64,000 nt of DNA from Ignavibacterium sp. (GCA_032027145.1 JAVSMP010000001.1:2919116-2983115), one strand, 5' to 3'. Counted from the stretch's first letter, positions 10,032-20,347 are shown. The notes: generated by a model not told the origin, from the letters alone. Translations and numbers: made by a program.

Positions 10032-10823
10032 TTAAAACAATGATTTAGTCAATCCCCCATCAATCGGGATTGTGGTGCCTGTAATATAACTTGCTTTCTG
10101 TGAAGCTAGAAATACTACCATTGCAGCAATTTCATCAGGACTGCCTAATCGATTCATTGGAACATCTTTAACCATATCAACCAATACTTCTTCGTGCGAT
10201 TTGCCTGAAGCCTTTCCACGATTAACGGCTAATTCATAAATTCTGTTTGTCAGAGTGTAACCAGGTGCAATATTATTAACTGTAATGTTCATGCTGCCAA
10301 CTTCATTACTTAGAGATTTTGCAAAACCTGTTACACCAGAACGAAATGAATTTGAAAGCATAAGATTGCTAACCGGTTGTTTAACAGAAATAGATGTGAT
10401 ATTTATAATTCTGCCCCATTCATGTTCTATCATTCTGGGTAAAACTAAGTTTGAAAACCTGATAACACTTAGTAATACCTGCTTATATGCATTCTCCCAG
10501 TCTTCTTCTGATAAATCTCTAAAAAATCCAGGGATTGGACCGCCGCAATTATTAACTAAGATATCAACAGTACCAAACTGATTTAGAACTGCACTAAAAA
10601 AATTATCAATATCTTTTTGCTGGCTTATGTCACATATACCCCAAAACGGTTCTATTCCATATTTAAGTTTAATTTCTCGGGTTGTTTCAATAAGTGTGGT
10701 TTTTGTACGTGAACAAATTGCAACATTACAGCCTTCCGCAGCAAGACCTTCGGCAATTGCTTTACCAATGCCTTTACTTGAAGCAGTGATCAGTGCAGTT
10801 TTACCTTTTATTCCTAATTCCAA
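10032..10823 (-). CDS. Atypical SDR-family oxidoreductase (FabG-like) lacking the usual Tyr/Lys
   Basis: A 263-residue short-chain dehydrogenase/reductase fold. The cofactor motif is degenerate (TASSKGIG at 13-20 instead of TGxxxGIG) and NNAG is replaced by NNCGG at 91-95. The active-site region keeps a Ser (about residue 144) but reads LSNSFRSGVTGFAKSL where the catalytic YxxxK should stand, so Tyr becomes Ser157 and Lys becomes Arg161. The later NITVNNIAPGY and GTTIPIDGG blocks are normal. This pattern fits the FabG-like SDR subgroup described as lacking a perfect catalytic tetrad. Substrate and even redox activity are uncertain. It is downstream of ackA with a 70-nt gap. Confidence 0.85.
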   Translation of the reverse strand: MELGIKGKTALITASSKGIGKAIAEGLAAEGCNVAICSRTKTTLIETTREIKLKYGIEPFWGICDISQQKDIDNFFSAVLNQFGTVDILVNNCGGPIPGFFRDLSEEDWENAYKQVLLSVIRFSNLVLPRMIEHEWGRIINITSISVKQPVSNLMLSNSFRSGVTGFAKSLSNEVGSMNITVNNIAPGYTLTNRIYELAVNRGKASGKSHEEVLVDMVKDVPMNRLGSPDEIAAMVVFLASQKASYITGTTIPIDGGLTKSLF

Positions 10824-10893
10824 AGTTAATCTTAATATTTATTTAAAAAGATTATCTAAAAACATTTTAATACAAAATCTTACATTGATCAAT

Positions 10894-12090
10894 TCAATTC
10901 AATTCAGAAACAATTTTTGCAGTATCCATAGCAATAACCAATTCTTCATTAGTTGGAATTCTTAATACTGCAGTTTTAGAATCTGATTTTGAAATAAATT
11001 CTTCGCCATTACTATTTTTTGTCTCATCCAATTCAATTCCAAGAAATTCAAGGTCTCTGCAAATTTCTTCTCTAACTTCCTTTGCATTTTCACCAATTCC
11101 TCCAGTAAAAACCAAAGCATCTAAACCGCCCATAGCAGCAGCATACGAACCAATGTATTTTTTTATGCGATAGCAAAATATCTCAAAAGCCCATTTTGCT
11201 CTTTGCTGATTATCTTTAACCGCAGATAAAATTTCTCGCATATCGCTGCTTTCACCGCTGATACCAATAAGTCCGCTATGTTTGTTAAGCAGTGTATTTG
11301 CTTCTCCAATTGTCAAACCTTCTTTACCCATGATAAACAGTATTAAAGAAGGATCCAGATCACCACTGCGCGTTCCCATTAATAATCCTTCAAGTGGTGT
11401 AAACCCCATTGATGTATCAATTGATTTTCCATGTTTTACAGCAGCAATACTACAACCATTACCCAAATGAGCTGTAATTATTTTTAACTTACTAATATCT
11501 TTATTAAGAAGTTCTGCTGCTTTTTGTGAAACATATAAATGTGATGTTCCGTGAAATCCATATCTTCTAATCTTATATTTTTTATATAACTCATAAGGTA
11601 TTCCATATAAATATGATTTTGGAGGCATATGTGCATGAAATGCAGTATCAAAAACGCCGCATTGAGGTGTTTCAGGTAATATCCTCTGACAAGCCTGAAT
11701 ACCTTTAATATTCGGTGGATTATGCAGTGGAGCAAGTTCGATGTTATCTTGCAAAACTTTAACAACTTCATCAGAAATAAAAACCGAACCGGTAAAGGAT
11801 TCACCGCCATGAACTACACGATGTCCTACTGCTTCAATATCTTTCTTATCATCAATAACACCATGATTTTTACTAAGCATTACACCAAGCACATATTCAA
11901 CTGCAATCTGATGATCTAAAATTTCTCCGGCAATTTTTATTTTATCGCCATCATATCTTTGATGAGAAAGAACCGCACCAGCCATTCCGATTCTATCAAC
12001 CAGCCCTTTTGCAAGCGCAACTTTTTTTTCTGTATCAATAAACTGATATTTAATTGAAGAACTGCCGCTATTTAAAACTAAAACTTTCAT
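10894..12090 (-). CDS. ackA: Acetate kinase
   Basis: A 398-residue full-length ASKHA kinase that makes ATP from acetyl phosphate (or the reverse). Seen: LNSGSSSIKY at 6-15, HRVVHGGE with Arg91, FDTAFH with Asp148, RRYGFHGTSH with His180 and MGTRSGDLDP with Arg241. These numbers coincide with the catalytic residues known from the Methanosarcina enzyme. No phosphotransacetylase gene lies beside it, which is less common for ackA. It follows the 3-hydroxyacyl-CoA dehydrogenase gene by 23 nt and may be cotranscribed with it. Confidence 0.96.
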   Translation of the reverse strand: MKVLVLNSGSSSIKYQFIDTEKKVALAKGLVDRIGMAGAVLSHQRYDGDKIKIAGEILDHQIAVEYVLGVMLSKNHGVIDDKKDIEAVGHRVVHGGESFTGSVFISDEVVKVLQDNIELAPLHNPPNIKGIQACQRILPETPQCGVFDTAFHAHMPPKSYLYGIPYELYKKYKIRRYGFHGTSHLYVSQKAAELLNKDISKLKIITAHLGNGCSIAAVKHGKSIDTSMGFTPLEGLLMGTRSGDLDPSLILFIMGKEGLTIGEANTLLNKHSGLIGISGESSDMREILSAVKDNQQRAKWAFEIFCYRIKKYIGSYAAAMGGLDALVFTGGIGENAKEVREEICRDLEFLGIELDETKNSNGEEFISKSDSKTAVLRIPTNEELVIAMDTAKIVSELN

Positions 12091-12113
12091 GATTTTTTTT
12101 CCAGAGTTAAAGA

Positions 12114-13052
12114 TTAATTGATTTTGTTACCATGTTCATCGTATTTAAAAATACCTTCGCCGGTTTTTTTGCCTAACCTTCTTTCACGTACAAGTTTGCG
12201 AATCATTGGATTTGGTCTATATCTCGGTTCACCTAATGTATTCCAGAGTGTTTCCATCCAGGTTAAAACCTCATCAAGGCCCATTGCATCAGCCATTTCT
12301 AAAGGACCATACTGAAAATTATATCCAAGCTTTAATGCAATATCAATATCTTTTGCTGTAGCAATCCCTTCCAATAGCATATGCATAGCTTCGTTAATCA
12401 GGGGAACAATTGCACGGGTAGTAATAAAGCCAGGATATTCATAAACTTCAACAGGGGTTTTACCAATTCTTGCAGCAAACTCCTTTGCAGTTGAAACAGT
12501 TTCATTTGAAGTGTGAAGGCTTTTAACAAGTTCAACCATTGGAATTTTAGGAACCGGGTTCAAAAAGTGCATACCGATCACTTTAGTTGATCTGGAAGTT
12601 GCTTCCGAAATTTTTGTTAGGCTTAAAGTAGAAGTATTTGAAACAAATATTGCTTCAGGGTTTACAATTTTATCAAGATCCTGAAAGACTTTAACTTTCA
12701 GGTCAAAATCTTCCTGCACAGCCTCAATAATAATTTCACAATCTTTAACTGTACTATTATCAGTCTCCCACTTGATTCTACTAAAGATAGATTTTTTATC
12801 TGATTTTGTCATAGCCCAGCGTTTGATTTCTCTGTCTATTGAATCAGTTAGTTGTGTTTTAGCTGTTTCAAGTCTTTCATTGCTTAATTCGACAACAGTT
12901 ACTTCTAAACCCATACCGGCAACTGTTTGAGCAATACCCTGCCCCATTATTCCTGCTCCGATAATTGCAACATTATTAATTCTTCCGTCATCTGTATTTG
13001 AAGACATAGAAGACCCTAATAAATCTTCTAAACGTAATTTTCCTTCTGCCAT
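12114..13052 (-). CDS. 3-hydroxyacyl-CoA dehydrogenase (3-hydroxybutyryl-CoA type)
   Basis: A 312-residue NAD-dependent dehydrogenase oxidising L-3-hydroxyacyl-CoA to 3-ketoacyl-CoA. The Rossmann motif AIIGAGIMGQG lies at 29-39, Glu110 ends IIIEA, and the catalytic His162 and Asn165 are in MHFLNPVP. The C-terminal dimer domain (GFITTRAIVPLINEA onward) is complete. About 26 residues precede the Rossmann strand, longer than in typical Hbd, and no better internal start is obvious. It is stand-alone, not fused to an enoyl-CoA hydratase as in FadB. Beta-oxidation or butyrate-type metabolism are both possible. Confidence 0.9.
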   Translation of the reverse strand: MAEGKLRLEDLLGSSMSSNTDDGRINNVAIIGAGIMGQGIAQTVAGMGLEVTVVELSNERLETAKTQLTDSIDREIKRWAMTKSDKKSIFSRIKWETDNSTVKDCEIIIEAVQEDFDLKVKVFQDLDKIVNPEAIFVSNTSTLSLTKISEATSRSTKVIGMHFLNPVPKIPMVELVKSLHTSNETVSTAKEFAARIGKTPVEVYEYPGFITTRAIVPLINEAMHMLLEGIATAKDIDIALKLGYNFQYGPLEMADAMGLDEVLTWMETLWNTLGEPRYRPNPMIRKLVRERRLGKKTGEGIFKYDEHGNKIN

Positions 13053-13628
13053 AATATTCCCTGTTAAAATACTCTTTAAATAATTGTGATTGATTGAGAT
13101 TAAATAATTAGCCTGAAGATATTCTATTTTATTCAGCAGAAAGATTCACAAATCATCATCAACTTTAAAAAGTATTGGCTCTTTTTTCATAAAATTCTAA
13201 TGCTGAACTGATGAGTGGTTTGTGAATATTCTGGAAAAATATTTAACATCCTATTACTTAATTCAATCAATTTTTAATACACAAAATTAGCAATAAAAAA
13301 GGGGCTGTCAAAGAATATTGATAATGATTTAATAAAATCAGACGGTTAAAAGATTATTCTAAAAATTAAAAATAAGATAGTATCATTATGACTATTATAG
13401 TCGGATTATTATAGAATCTCGTTTTTGATTATATAATTAGTCAGCATCAACAATAAAGACAATCTTTAAGTAGTCAGAAGTAATATTTATAAATATAATT
13501 CATATTTCTGAAAATAATTGAGTTAAAGAATTTTAGTATCTTTCAATCAAGTCTGGTAAATATTTACAATCTGCAGAATAAGATTCCACTATTTTTGTTC
13601 GTAGATTTTGTTAAGATTATAATAAGAA
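13053..13628. other. Divergent intergenic region (hbd-type gene / recQ)
   Basis: This 576-nt AT-rich stretch separates two divergently read genes, so it must hold both promoters. I see no credible ORF, tRNA or terminator, only a small hairpin (gacta/tagtc, 13390-13402). Confidence 0.6.
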
Positions 13629-16220
13629 ATGACAGCACAACAGGCATTAAAAAAATATTTTAACTACGATAACTTCAAAGCCGCACAAGAAGAAATTATC
13701 AACGAGATAATCTCTGGCAATAATGTAATAGCTATTCTTCCAACCGGAGCTGGTAAATCTTTATGTTATCAGATTCCGGCTATTATCGGTGATGACTACG
13801 CAATTGTTATTTCACCATTGATTGCACTAATGAAAGATCAGGTTGATTCATTAAATAAGAGTTTTGAAATTGCAGCTTTTATTAATAGCACTCAAACAGA
13901 TAAAGAAGTTGAACAGGTTTTACAAAATATAAAATACGGCAAAATCAAAATTGTTTATGTTGCACCTGAAAGGTTAGAAAATCCCGAATTTGCCAACAGA
14001 CTTAAATCGCTTAATCCAAATTACTTATTTGTTGATGAAGCCCATTGTATCAGTCAATGGGGGCATAATTTCAGACCAAGTTATACTAAGATTAAAGACT
14101 TTGCAAAATTTACGGGCATAAAAAAAATCTCTGCTTTTACTGCTACTGCAACTCCTGAAGTTGTAAAAGACATTATCAAACAATTAGAGCTTAAAAATTT
14201 AAAATTAATCATTAAGGGATTTAAGAGAGATAATCTTTTTATTAATGCAGAGATAACTAAAAAGAAAAAAGAAAGATGTCTGCTGCTTTGCGGGCAATAT
14301 AAAGGAACAGCAATTATATATACTTCATCCAGAAAAAAAGCTGAAGAACTAAGTGAATACCTCAAGCTGAATAAACTTAACTGTGAATATTATCATGCTG
14401 GTTTAGATCCAATAATAAGAAAAAAAATTCAGGAAGATTTTATTGAAGACCGTCTGCCTGTTATTATTGCAACAAATGCTTTTGGAATGGGTATTGATAA
14501 AAAAGATATCAGACTTGTAATTCATTATAACACTCCCGGTACAATCGAAAATTACTATCAGGAAATTGGCAGAGCCGGACGTGATGGAAAGTTTTCTCAT
14601 ACGTTTTTGTTGTTCGATGAAAGTGACCTTTTTATACAGGAATATTTTATAAATAATTCTTATCCCAATAAAGAAACAGTTCAGAAAATATATAATGCAA
14701 TCGGGGATTATGCACAGGCTGCGGTTGGTTCATTACCATCGGATAATATTAAACTGGATTTATCGTATATAAAACTACATACAAAACAGGATTTAAATCC
14801 GGCACTTATTAATTCAGCTATAAATTATTTAACAGAATCTGGTTATTTAAAATCAAATTCAGCTTATAATTATTCAAACAAACTAAAAATAATATTTGAT
14901 GAAAACAGATTAAGAAAATTCATTAAAAATACTTCAAATGTTTTGTTAAAGGATTTGATTATATCTCTTTTGAAGAATTTTGGACAGGATATTTTTACAA
15001 AACTTACTATGATTGATCTTAATCAGTTAAAATCAAGTTCTGGATTAACAGAAGAAGAAATTCATTCTTCACTTGAAACCCTTGAATACCTTGGAATTAT
15101 TGAATTTTCAAAAAGCAGCACTAAAGAAACCATCTCATTTCTCAAACCAAGAGTTAGATCTTCTGATATTAAACTTAATTTTAAACACATTAATGAACTT
15201 TATATCAATGCAAAGCTAAAATTAGATGCGATGAAAAGTTTTGTGTATGATGATGGCTGCAGGTTCAGATTTATTCTTAACTACTTTGGTGAGCAAACTG
15301 AAAATTACTACTGCGGTAAATGTGATAATTGTTTACGAACAGGTCAGTTTCAAACTTATTCCGTGGATTATCTTAAAGACAAAATTTTAGAATTGCTCAC
15401 AATATCAAAGTTACCTTTAAGTGATAAAAATATTTTTAATATACTGCTTGGCACTGCAAAAAAAGATGAATATCAAAAACTACCGCAGTTTGGTTTATTA
15501 AAGCCGTATAATAAAGATGATTTGAATTTTGCATTAAAATCACTGTTGAAAGAGAATAAAGCTTCAACTATAAATAAAGGTAAGAACCTGTTGTATTGCA
15601 CTGTTAACAACTCCCCCGATACAACAAGTAAAATTGATTCAGACAGAAATGAGGAAATAATTGATAATAATATTGAGTTGTTCCATAAACTAAGAGAGGT
15701 GCGTGAAAAAACGGCAAAGAAATTCTTACAATCACCAGCAATAATCTGTCCAGACAATGTACTTGCAAAAGTATCACAGCTAAAACCAAAAAGTAAAATT
15801 GAATTGCTTACAATTGATGGGTTCAATGAGCGAATGTTCAATAAAATAGGTGAAGAACTGCTTGAAGTGATAAACAATCGGGTATCCATTAAAGAAAACT
15901 CAATAGTTTCTGAAGAAATAATTCCGAAAAACATAACAGAAACATTCAGGCTGTTAAAACAAAATTATACTCTTTCAGAAATAGCTCATCTTCGAAGACT
16001 TACTGAAGCAGTTATCTCGATGCAGATCGAAACGATAATTTCTTACATTCCTGAAACTGATATCAGTTCAATAATTGATTCAGATAGATTGGAAAAAATA
16101 AATGTACTTTATAAAAAAGGATTTAAAGATTTAAAAACCTTAAAAGAAAAACTACCTAAAGATTTTTCTTATCCGGAGATAAGAGTCGCTTTGGCAAAAT
16201 TTTCTTATCAGGAGTTTTAG
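13629..16220 (+). CDS. recQ: RecQ-family ATP-dependent DNA helicase
   Basis: An 863-residue superfamily-2 3'-5' helicase acting in recombination and repair. Walker A is LPTGAGKSLCYQ (about 37-48), the DEAH box is LFVDEAHCISQWGH (133-146), and motif VI reads YYQEIGRAGRDG. The RecQ zinc-binding cysteines are in the DDGCRFRF...CGKCDNC region, followed by a winged-helix segment. The long C-terminal part has an HRDC-like helical segment and a final helix-turn-helix (TLSEIAHLRRLTEAVIS). It is longer than the E. coli protein. Its last 65 nt overlap the oppositely oriented lipoprotein gene. Confidence 0.94.
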   Translation: MTAQQALKKYFNYDNFKAAQEEIINEIISGNNVIAILPTGAGKSLCYQIPAIIGDDYAIVISPLIALMKDQVDSLNKSFEIAAFINSTQTDKEVEQVLQNIKYGKIKIVYVAPERLENPEFANRLKSLNPNYLFVDEAHCISQWGHNFRPSYTKIKDFAKFTGIKKISAFTATATPEVVKDIIKQLELKNLKLIIKGFKRDNLFINAEITKKKKERCLLLCGQYKGTAIIYTSSRKKAEELSEYLKLNKLNCEYYHAGLDPIIRKKIQEDFIEDRLPVIIATNAFGMGIDKKDIRLVIHYNTPGTIENYYQEIGRAGRDGKFSHTFLLFDESDLFIQEYFINNSYPNKETVQKIYNAIGDYAQAAVGSLPSDNIKLDLSYIKLHTKQDLNPALINSAINYLTESGYLKSNSAYNYSNKLKIIFDENRLRKFIKNTSNVLLKDLIISLLKNFGQDIFTKLTMIDLNQLKSSSGLTEEEIHSSLETLEYLGIIEFSKSSTKETISFLKPRVRSSDIKLNFKHINELYINAKLKLDAMKSFVYDDGCRFRFILNYFGEQTENYYCGKCDNCLRTGQFQTYSVDYLKDKILELLTISKLPLSDKNIFNILLGTAKKDEYQKLPQFGLLKPYNKDDLNFALKSLLKENKASTINKGKNLLYCTVNNSPDTTSKIDSDRNEEIIDNNIELFHKLREVREKTAKKFLQSPAIICPDNVLAKVSQLKPKSKIELLTIDGFNERMFNKIGEELLEVINNRVSIKENSIVSEEIIPKNITETFRLLKQNYTLSEIAHLRRLTEAVISMQIETIISYIPETDISSIIDSDRLEKINVLYKKGFKDLKTLKEKLPKDFSYPEIRVALAKFSYQEF

Positions 16221-16521
16221 GAAGCGGTTCCAATCTTTGAAGATAAACAATCACACTATCGTAAAAATTCTGCCATCTTTCAGGATTCTTGCTGAGAAAA
16301 TCAACCGACTTTTCATAATCAGATATTGAGATATCAAACTCACCTAAAACTTTCTTTTGAATATCGGCAGTGGAAAGTGTAGTTGAATCCTGCATAATCA
16401 CCATCTCAGCATAAACTTTGACCAGTTTTTTTTCTTCAATGGGAATGGACTCAGTGCAATTTAGAAGAACAATAATAACAAGTAACGAAAAAAGAATTAT
16501 TAAATACTTCTTATTTCTCAT
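16156..16521 (-). CDS. Small lipoprotein, DUF4296-like
   Basis: A 121-residue protein with a hydrophobic signal and a lipobox ending at Cys22 (IVLLNC). The body resembles the DUF4296 lipoproteins of Bacteroidota (IPIEEKKLVKVYAEMVIMQDS, then a Tyr/Trp-containing helix with NPERWQNFYDSVIVY). The function of that family is unknown. The start codon overlaps the rhomboid stop by 4 nt, so it is translated as the last gene of gap-pgk-rhomboid. Its final 65 nt run antisense into the 3' end of recQ; the lysine-rich C-terminal tail is encoded there. Confidence 0.72.
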   Translation of the reverse strand: MRNKKYLIILFSLLVIIVLLNCTESIPIEEKKLVKVYAEMVIMQDSTTLSTADIQKKVLGEFDISISDYEKSVDFLSKNPERWQNFYDSVIVYLQRLEPLPKTPDKKILPKRLLSPDKKNL

Positions 16522-17444
16522 TTCATTTTCTTACTTGCCTGAAATAAAATTCTCTTTTCTTTTTCTGTAAGATTCTGATATCCGGACTGGCTGATTTTAT
16601 CAAGAATTTTGTCTATTTCTTCCTGAGTTACTTTATCTTCTTCTTTCTGATCAATCTCATAATAATCAGCCTCTTCAACATCGTGATTAACTGAATTTCG
16701 TTTAGTGAAAGGATTATTAAATATATTATTGTTTGATTTTGTTTTGAAGTAATATGATTTTTTAAATACATCTTTAATCGAAACATGACTGTTTTTATCA
16801 AAAAGGATATAAAGAAAAGCAAATATAGCTCCGCCAAGATGTGCCAGATGAGCAACACCACTCGAAGCACTATCAACTGAAAGGAATTCAATTACAATCA
16901 TAAACCCGATAAAATATTTTGCTTTAACAGGTATAAGGAAATATAAGAATATCAGAGTATCAGGGAAGAAAAGTGCAAAAGCGATCATAACCCCATAAAT
17001 AGCACCTGAAGCACCAATAGTTACTGCTCCCTGACCGCCTAAAAGAGGAGTTACAAACAATTGAAATAATCCAGCGCTGATACCAGCAAGGAGATAAAAA
17101 GTGAGGAATTTCTTTGAGCCAAAGATATCCTCGATACTTGCACCAAACATCCAGAGAACAAACATATTAAAAAAGATATGCCAGAACCCGCCGTGCATAA
17201 ATTGATATGTAATCAACTGCCAAATCTGAAAGTTAAACGGTTTATCAGCAGCATCGTAGCCAGAGATAGGATTTAGTGCAAACCATCTGTTTATAATATA
17301 CCATCCGGGGACACCATTAAATGAAATATTATCCATAATCAACTGGATAAAAAATACAATACAATTAATGATTAATAAATTTTTAATCACCGGAGGAAAA
17401 GAAAAAAAACCTCCAAAACCTCTGGGACGATAATAACTATTCAC
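16518..17444 (-). CDS. Rhomboid-family intramembrane serine protease
   Basis: A 308-residue polytopic inner-membrane protease. The catalytic Ser is Ser146 in GASGAIYG and the paired His is His202 in AHLGG. WHIFFNMFVLWMFG (about 88-101) supplies the conserved HxxxN-type loop. Six transmembrane segments can be drawn between residues 20 and 215. The soluble tail ends in a short helical DKILDKISQSGY...LTEKEKRIL unit common in Bacteroidota rhomboids. It begins 13 nt after pgk, which points to cotranscription. Substrates cannot be inferred. Confidence 0.92.
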   Translation of the reverse strand: MNSYYRPRGFGGFFSFPPVIKNLLIINCIVFFIQLIMDNISFNGVPGWYIINRWFALNPISGYDAADKPFNFQIWQLITYQFMHGGFWHIFFNMFVLWMFGASIEDIFGSKKFLTFYLLAGISAGLFQLFVTPLLGGQGAVTIGASGAIYGVMIAFALFFPDTLIFLYFLIPVKAKYFIGFMIVIEFLSVDSASSGVAHLAHLGGAIFAFLYILFDKNSHVSIKDVFKKSYYFKTKSNNNIFNNPFTKRNSVNHDVEEADYYEIDQKEEDKVTQEEIDKILDKISQSGYQNLTEKEKRILFQASKKMK

Positions 17445-17457
17445 ACTAAACCTTTAC

Positions 17458-18657
17458 TTAATTGACATCATTTAATGCAGCAACACCCGGCAATATTTTA
17501 CCTTCTAAAAATTCTAACGAAGCTCCGCCGCCGGTTGAAACATGAGAAACTTTATCTTTTAATCCTGCTTTGGTAATTGCAGCTGCACTATCACCGCCGC
17601 CAATTATGGTAACTGCTCCTTTGGTTGTAGCTTCAGCTAATGCCTTAGCAATAGCGTTTGTACCTTTAGCAAAATTATCCATTTCAAAAACACCCATCGG
17701 TCCGTTCCAAACAATTGTTTTAGCTTTAGCAATTTCTGCTGAGAATAACTTAATGGTTTCAGGTCCAATATCCAATCCCATTTTATCAGCAGGAATTGAA
17801 TCAACATTTACAACAGTTGATGGCGAATCATTATTAAATTCACTTGCAGCTACTACATCAACCGGTAAAAGAAATTTTACACCTGACTTCTTCACATTTT
17901 CTAAAACTTCTTTTGCAAGGTCTATTTTTTCTGCTTCAAGTAAAGATTTACCAATCTCCTTGCCTTCAGCTTTATAAAAAGTAAAAGCCATTCCACCGCC
18001 AACAATAAGTGTATCAACCTTACCAAGAAGATTATTAATGACATCAATCTTACCGGAAATTTTTGAACCGCCCAGAATAGCAGCATAAGGCTGTTTTGGA
18101 TTTCTGATTGCAGTACCTAGGTAATCAAGTTCTTTCTGCATTAAATAACCGGCAGCACATATTTTGATATATTTAGTAACACCCTCTGTTGATGCGTGAG
18201 CACGATGCGCACTGCCGAATGCATCATTAATAAAAACATCGCCAAGTTCTGCTAACTGCTTTGCAAATTCAGGATCATTTTTTTCTTCTTCAGGATGAAA
18301 GCGGACATTTTCTAAAACCAATACATCACCATTTTGCATTGAATCAACCAAAGCCTTGGTTTCTTTTCCAATGCAATCAGGAGCAAGTTTAACCTCTTTA
18401 CCTAATAATTCACTTAATCTTTTTGCGGTTGGTTTTAAACTATATTTAGGATTCGGTCCTCCTTTTGGCCGTCCCAAATGACTCATCAGAATTGCTTTAC
18501 CGCTTTCAGAAATAATTTTTTTTATTGTAGGAAGTGATTCAGAGATTCTAATATCATCGGTGATTTTTAGGTTCTCATCAAGCGGAACATTGAAATCAAC
18601 ACGAACAAGAACCCGTTTTCCTGTAAGTTCAACCTGATCAATTGAAAGTTTTTTCAT
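17458..18657 (-). CDS. pgk: Phosphoglycerate kinase
   Basis: A 399-residue enzyme interconverting 1,3-bisphosphoglycerate and 3-phosphoglycerate with ATP formation. Typical blocks: [13 protein letters not shown] at the N-terminus, [48 protein letters not shown] and [11 protein letters not shown]. Full length and unremarkable. It is 64 nt downstream of gap in the same direction, the usual glycolytic pair, and is followed closely by the rhomboid gene. Confidence 0.97.
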   Translation of the reverse strand: MKKLSIDQVELTGKRVLVRVDFNVPLDENLKITDDIRISESLPTIKKIISESGKAILMSHLGRPKGGPNPKYSLKPTAKRLSELLGKEVKLAPDCIGKETKALVDSMQNGDVLVLENVRFHPEEEKNDPEFAKQLAELGDVFINDAFGSAHRAHASTEGVTKYIKICAAGYLMQKELDYLGTAIRNPKQPYAAILGGSKISGKIDVINNLLGKVDTLIVGGGMAFTFYKAEGKEIGKSLLEAEKIDLAKEVLENVKKSGVKFLLPVDVVAASEFNNDSPSTVVNVDSIPADKMGLDIGPETIKLFSAEIAKAKTIVWNGPMGVFEMDNFAKGTNAIAKALAEATTKGAVTIIGGGDSAAAITKAGLKDKVSHVSTGGGASLEFLEGKILPGVAALNDVN

Positions 18658-18721
18658 TTTTATATTTTCTTTATTAGAAAAGGCTATGACAGATTATTAC
18701 TACTGTCATAGCCGGTATTTG

Positions 18722-19711
18722 TTAAGAAATCTTTTTAACTAAATCAACAACTCTGCAGGAATATCCGTATTCATTATCGTACCATCCGACAACTTTAACA
18801 AGATTTCCATTTGTCATAGTTGAAAGAGAATCAAAAATTACAGAAGCAGTTGTACCGACAATATCAGCAGAAACTATTGGGTCTTCAGTATATTCAAGGA
18901 TACCTTTAAATGAAGGTACTTCCGAAGCTTTCTTAAAAGCATCATTAACTTGTTCAACAGTAACATTTTTTTTAAGTACAGCAACAAAATCAGTAATAGA
19001 ACCATCAGGTGTAGGAACTCTTAACGAATTACCGTTTAGTTTGCCTTTTAGTTCGGGGATAATTTTATCTATTGCCTTAGCAGCACCGGTAGTTGTTGGT
19101 ATAATAGAAACTGCGGCAGCACGAGCTCTTCTTAAATCACTATGAGGTAAATCAAGCAGTCTTTGATCGTTTGTATAAGAGTGAACAGTTGTCATAAAAC
19201 CATGTTCAATACCAAATGAATCATTTAATACTTTAACCATCGGGGCAAGACAATTTGTTGTGCAGGAAGCATTTGATACGACTTGTTCTTTACCAGTTAA
19301 AATATGATCATTAACTCCAAGTACAACCATTGCATCAATTTCACCTTTTGCAGGTACTGTAAGAACAACTTTTTTTGCGCCGGCTTTAATATGATTAAGA
19401 CAACTTTCTTTATCTCTGAAAACTCCGGTAGATTCGATCACAACATCAACATCTTTCCAGTTTAATTTTGATGGGTCTTTTTCAGCAGTAATTTTAATTC
19501 TATCTCCATTAACAATTAATTCATTTCCTTCGACTTTGATTTCTCCATTAAATCTCCGGTGAACAGAATCATATTTTAATAAATGAGCAAGTGTAGCAGC
19601 ATTCGTCAAATCATTTATACCGACGAAATCAAAACCACCAAGTTCTAATGCTCTTCTAAAAACCAGTCTACCGATTCTGCCAAATCCGTTTATACCTATT
19701 TTAATTGACAT
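18722..19711 (-). CDS. gap: Glyceraldehyde-3-phosphate dehydrogenase, type I
   Basis: A 329-residue NAD-dependent GAPDH. The N-terminal IGINGFGRIGR Rossmann motif, the catalytic Cys150 in SNASCTTNCLAP and His177 in TTVHSYT are all present, and the C-terminus ends in WYDNEYGYS and the following helix. It is the first gene of gap-pgk-rhomboid-lipoprotein. In the 5' leader an 8-bp hairpin (ttttgatt/aatcaaaa, 19775-19793) lies about 65 nt before the start; it lacks a T-run, so it may be regulatory or incidental. Confidence 0.97.
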   Translation of the reverse strand: MSIKIGINGFGRIGRLVFRRALELGGFDFVGINDLTNAATLAHLLKYDSVHRRFNGEIKVEGNELIVNGDRIKITAEKDPSKLNWKDVDVVIESTGVFRDKESCLNHIKAGAKKVVLTVPAKGEIDAMVVLGVNDHILTGKEQVVSNASCTTNCLAPMVKVLNDSFGIEHGFMTTVHSYTNDQRLLDLPHSDLRRARAAAVSIIPTTTGAAKAIDKIIPELKGKLNGNSLRVPTPDGSITDFVAVLKKNVTVEQVNDAFKKASEVPSFKGILEYTEDPIVSADIVGTTASVIFDSLSTMTNGNLVKVVGWYDNEYGYSCRVVDLVKKIS

Positions 19712-20188
19712 TTTATAACTCCTTTAAATTAATTTTTTCTTTAAAATAAACTCAAACAAAATTACCTAAACGGCTTTTGATTAGCAATCAAAAACACTTT
19801 GATATGTGAGCGTTTTAACACAATTTTTTATGCAATGATTAAAAAATCCAACTTGAATTTTCTTATTAAGTTATAACACTTTTATAATTAAGAGACTTCT
19901 GAATAATTATTGTTATTGTCATTTCTAAATAGTGTCGTAATTAAGATAGTGTAATTCTGAAACACTCCACCAGTGATTGACATAAAGATATTATCCACTC
20001 TTTAACTCTAATATAATTTCTAAAATTTATCAGTCTTTCTCTACATCTTATTTTCATCAAATTATTTATTATCTAAGTAAATGGTGAAGAATGAAAAATA
20101 CAACTCAGTTTTTCTATTTCTCTTTTTTCCATTTCAACATTTTTACAAATTACCTGAACAAAACAATTTATCTCACTGAAAATATCCA

Positions 20189-20220
20189 TCAATTCCTGAG
20201 TCAATTCCTGAGTCAATTCC
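20189..20220. repeat. Short tandem repeat, 12-bp unit
   Basis: The unit tcaattcctgag occurs twice in full and then as an 8-bp partial copy. It lies in the gap-nuoF spacer and interrupts no gene. Confidence 0.85.
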
Positions 20221-20347
20221 TTTATCGGTTCAGGTAACCTTTGTTGGTTGAAACATATTCTAAAAATAAATTATAGAAATTTGATAAACGCCGGAATTTT
20301 TTTTGAATCCCAAAAAATTAGGCTTCAAAAATAACTTGGGTTTAAAA

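Noticed and set aside
11484-11810. 108-codon minus-strand ORF
   Set aside because: Shifted frame inside ackA, whose catalytic motifs are encoded across this stretch.
13390-13402. Small hairpin as a terminator or operator before recQ
   Set aside because: Only 5 bp with no T-run; expected by chance in AT-rich sequence.
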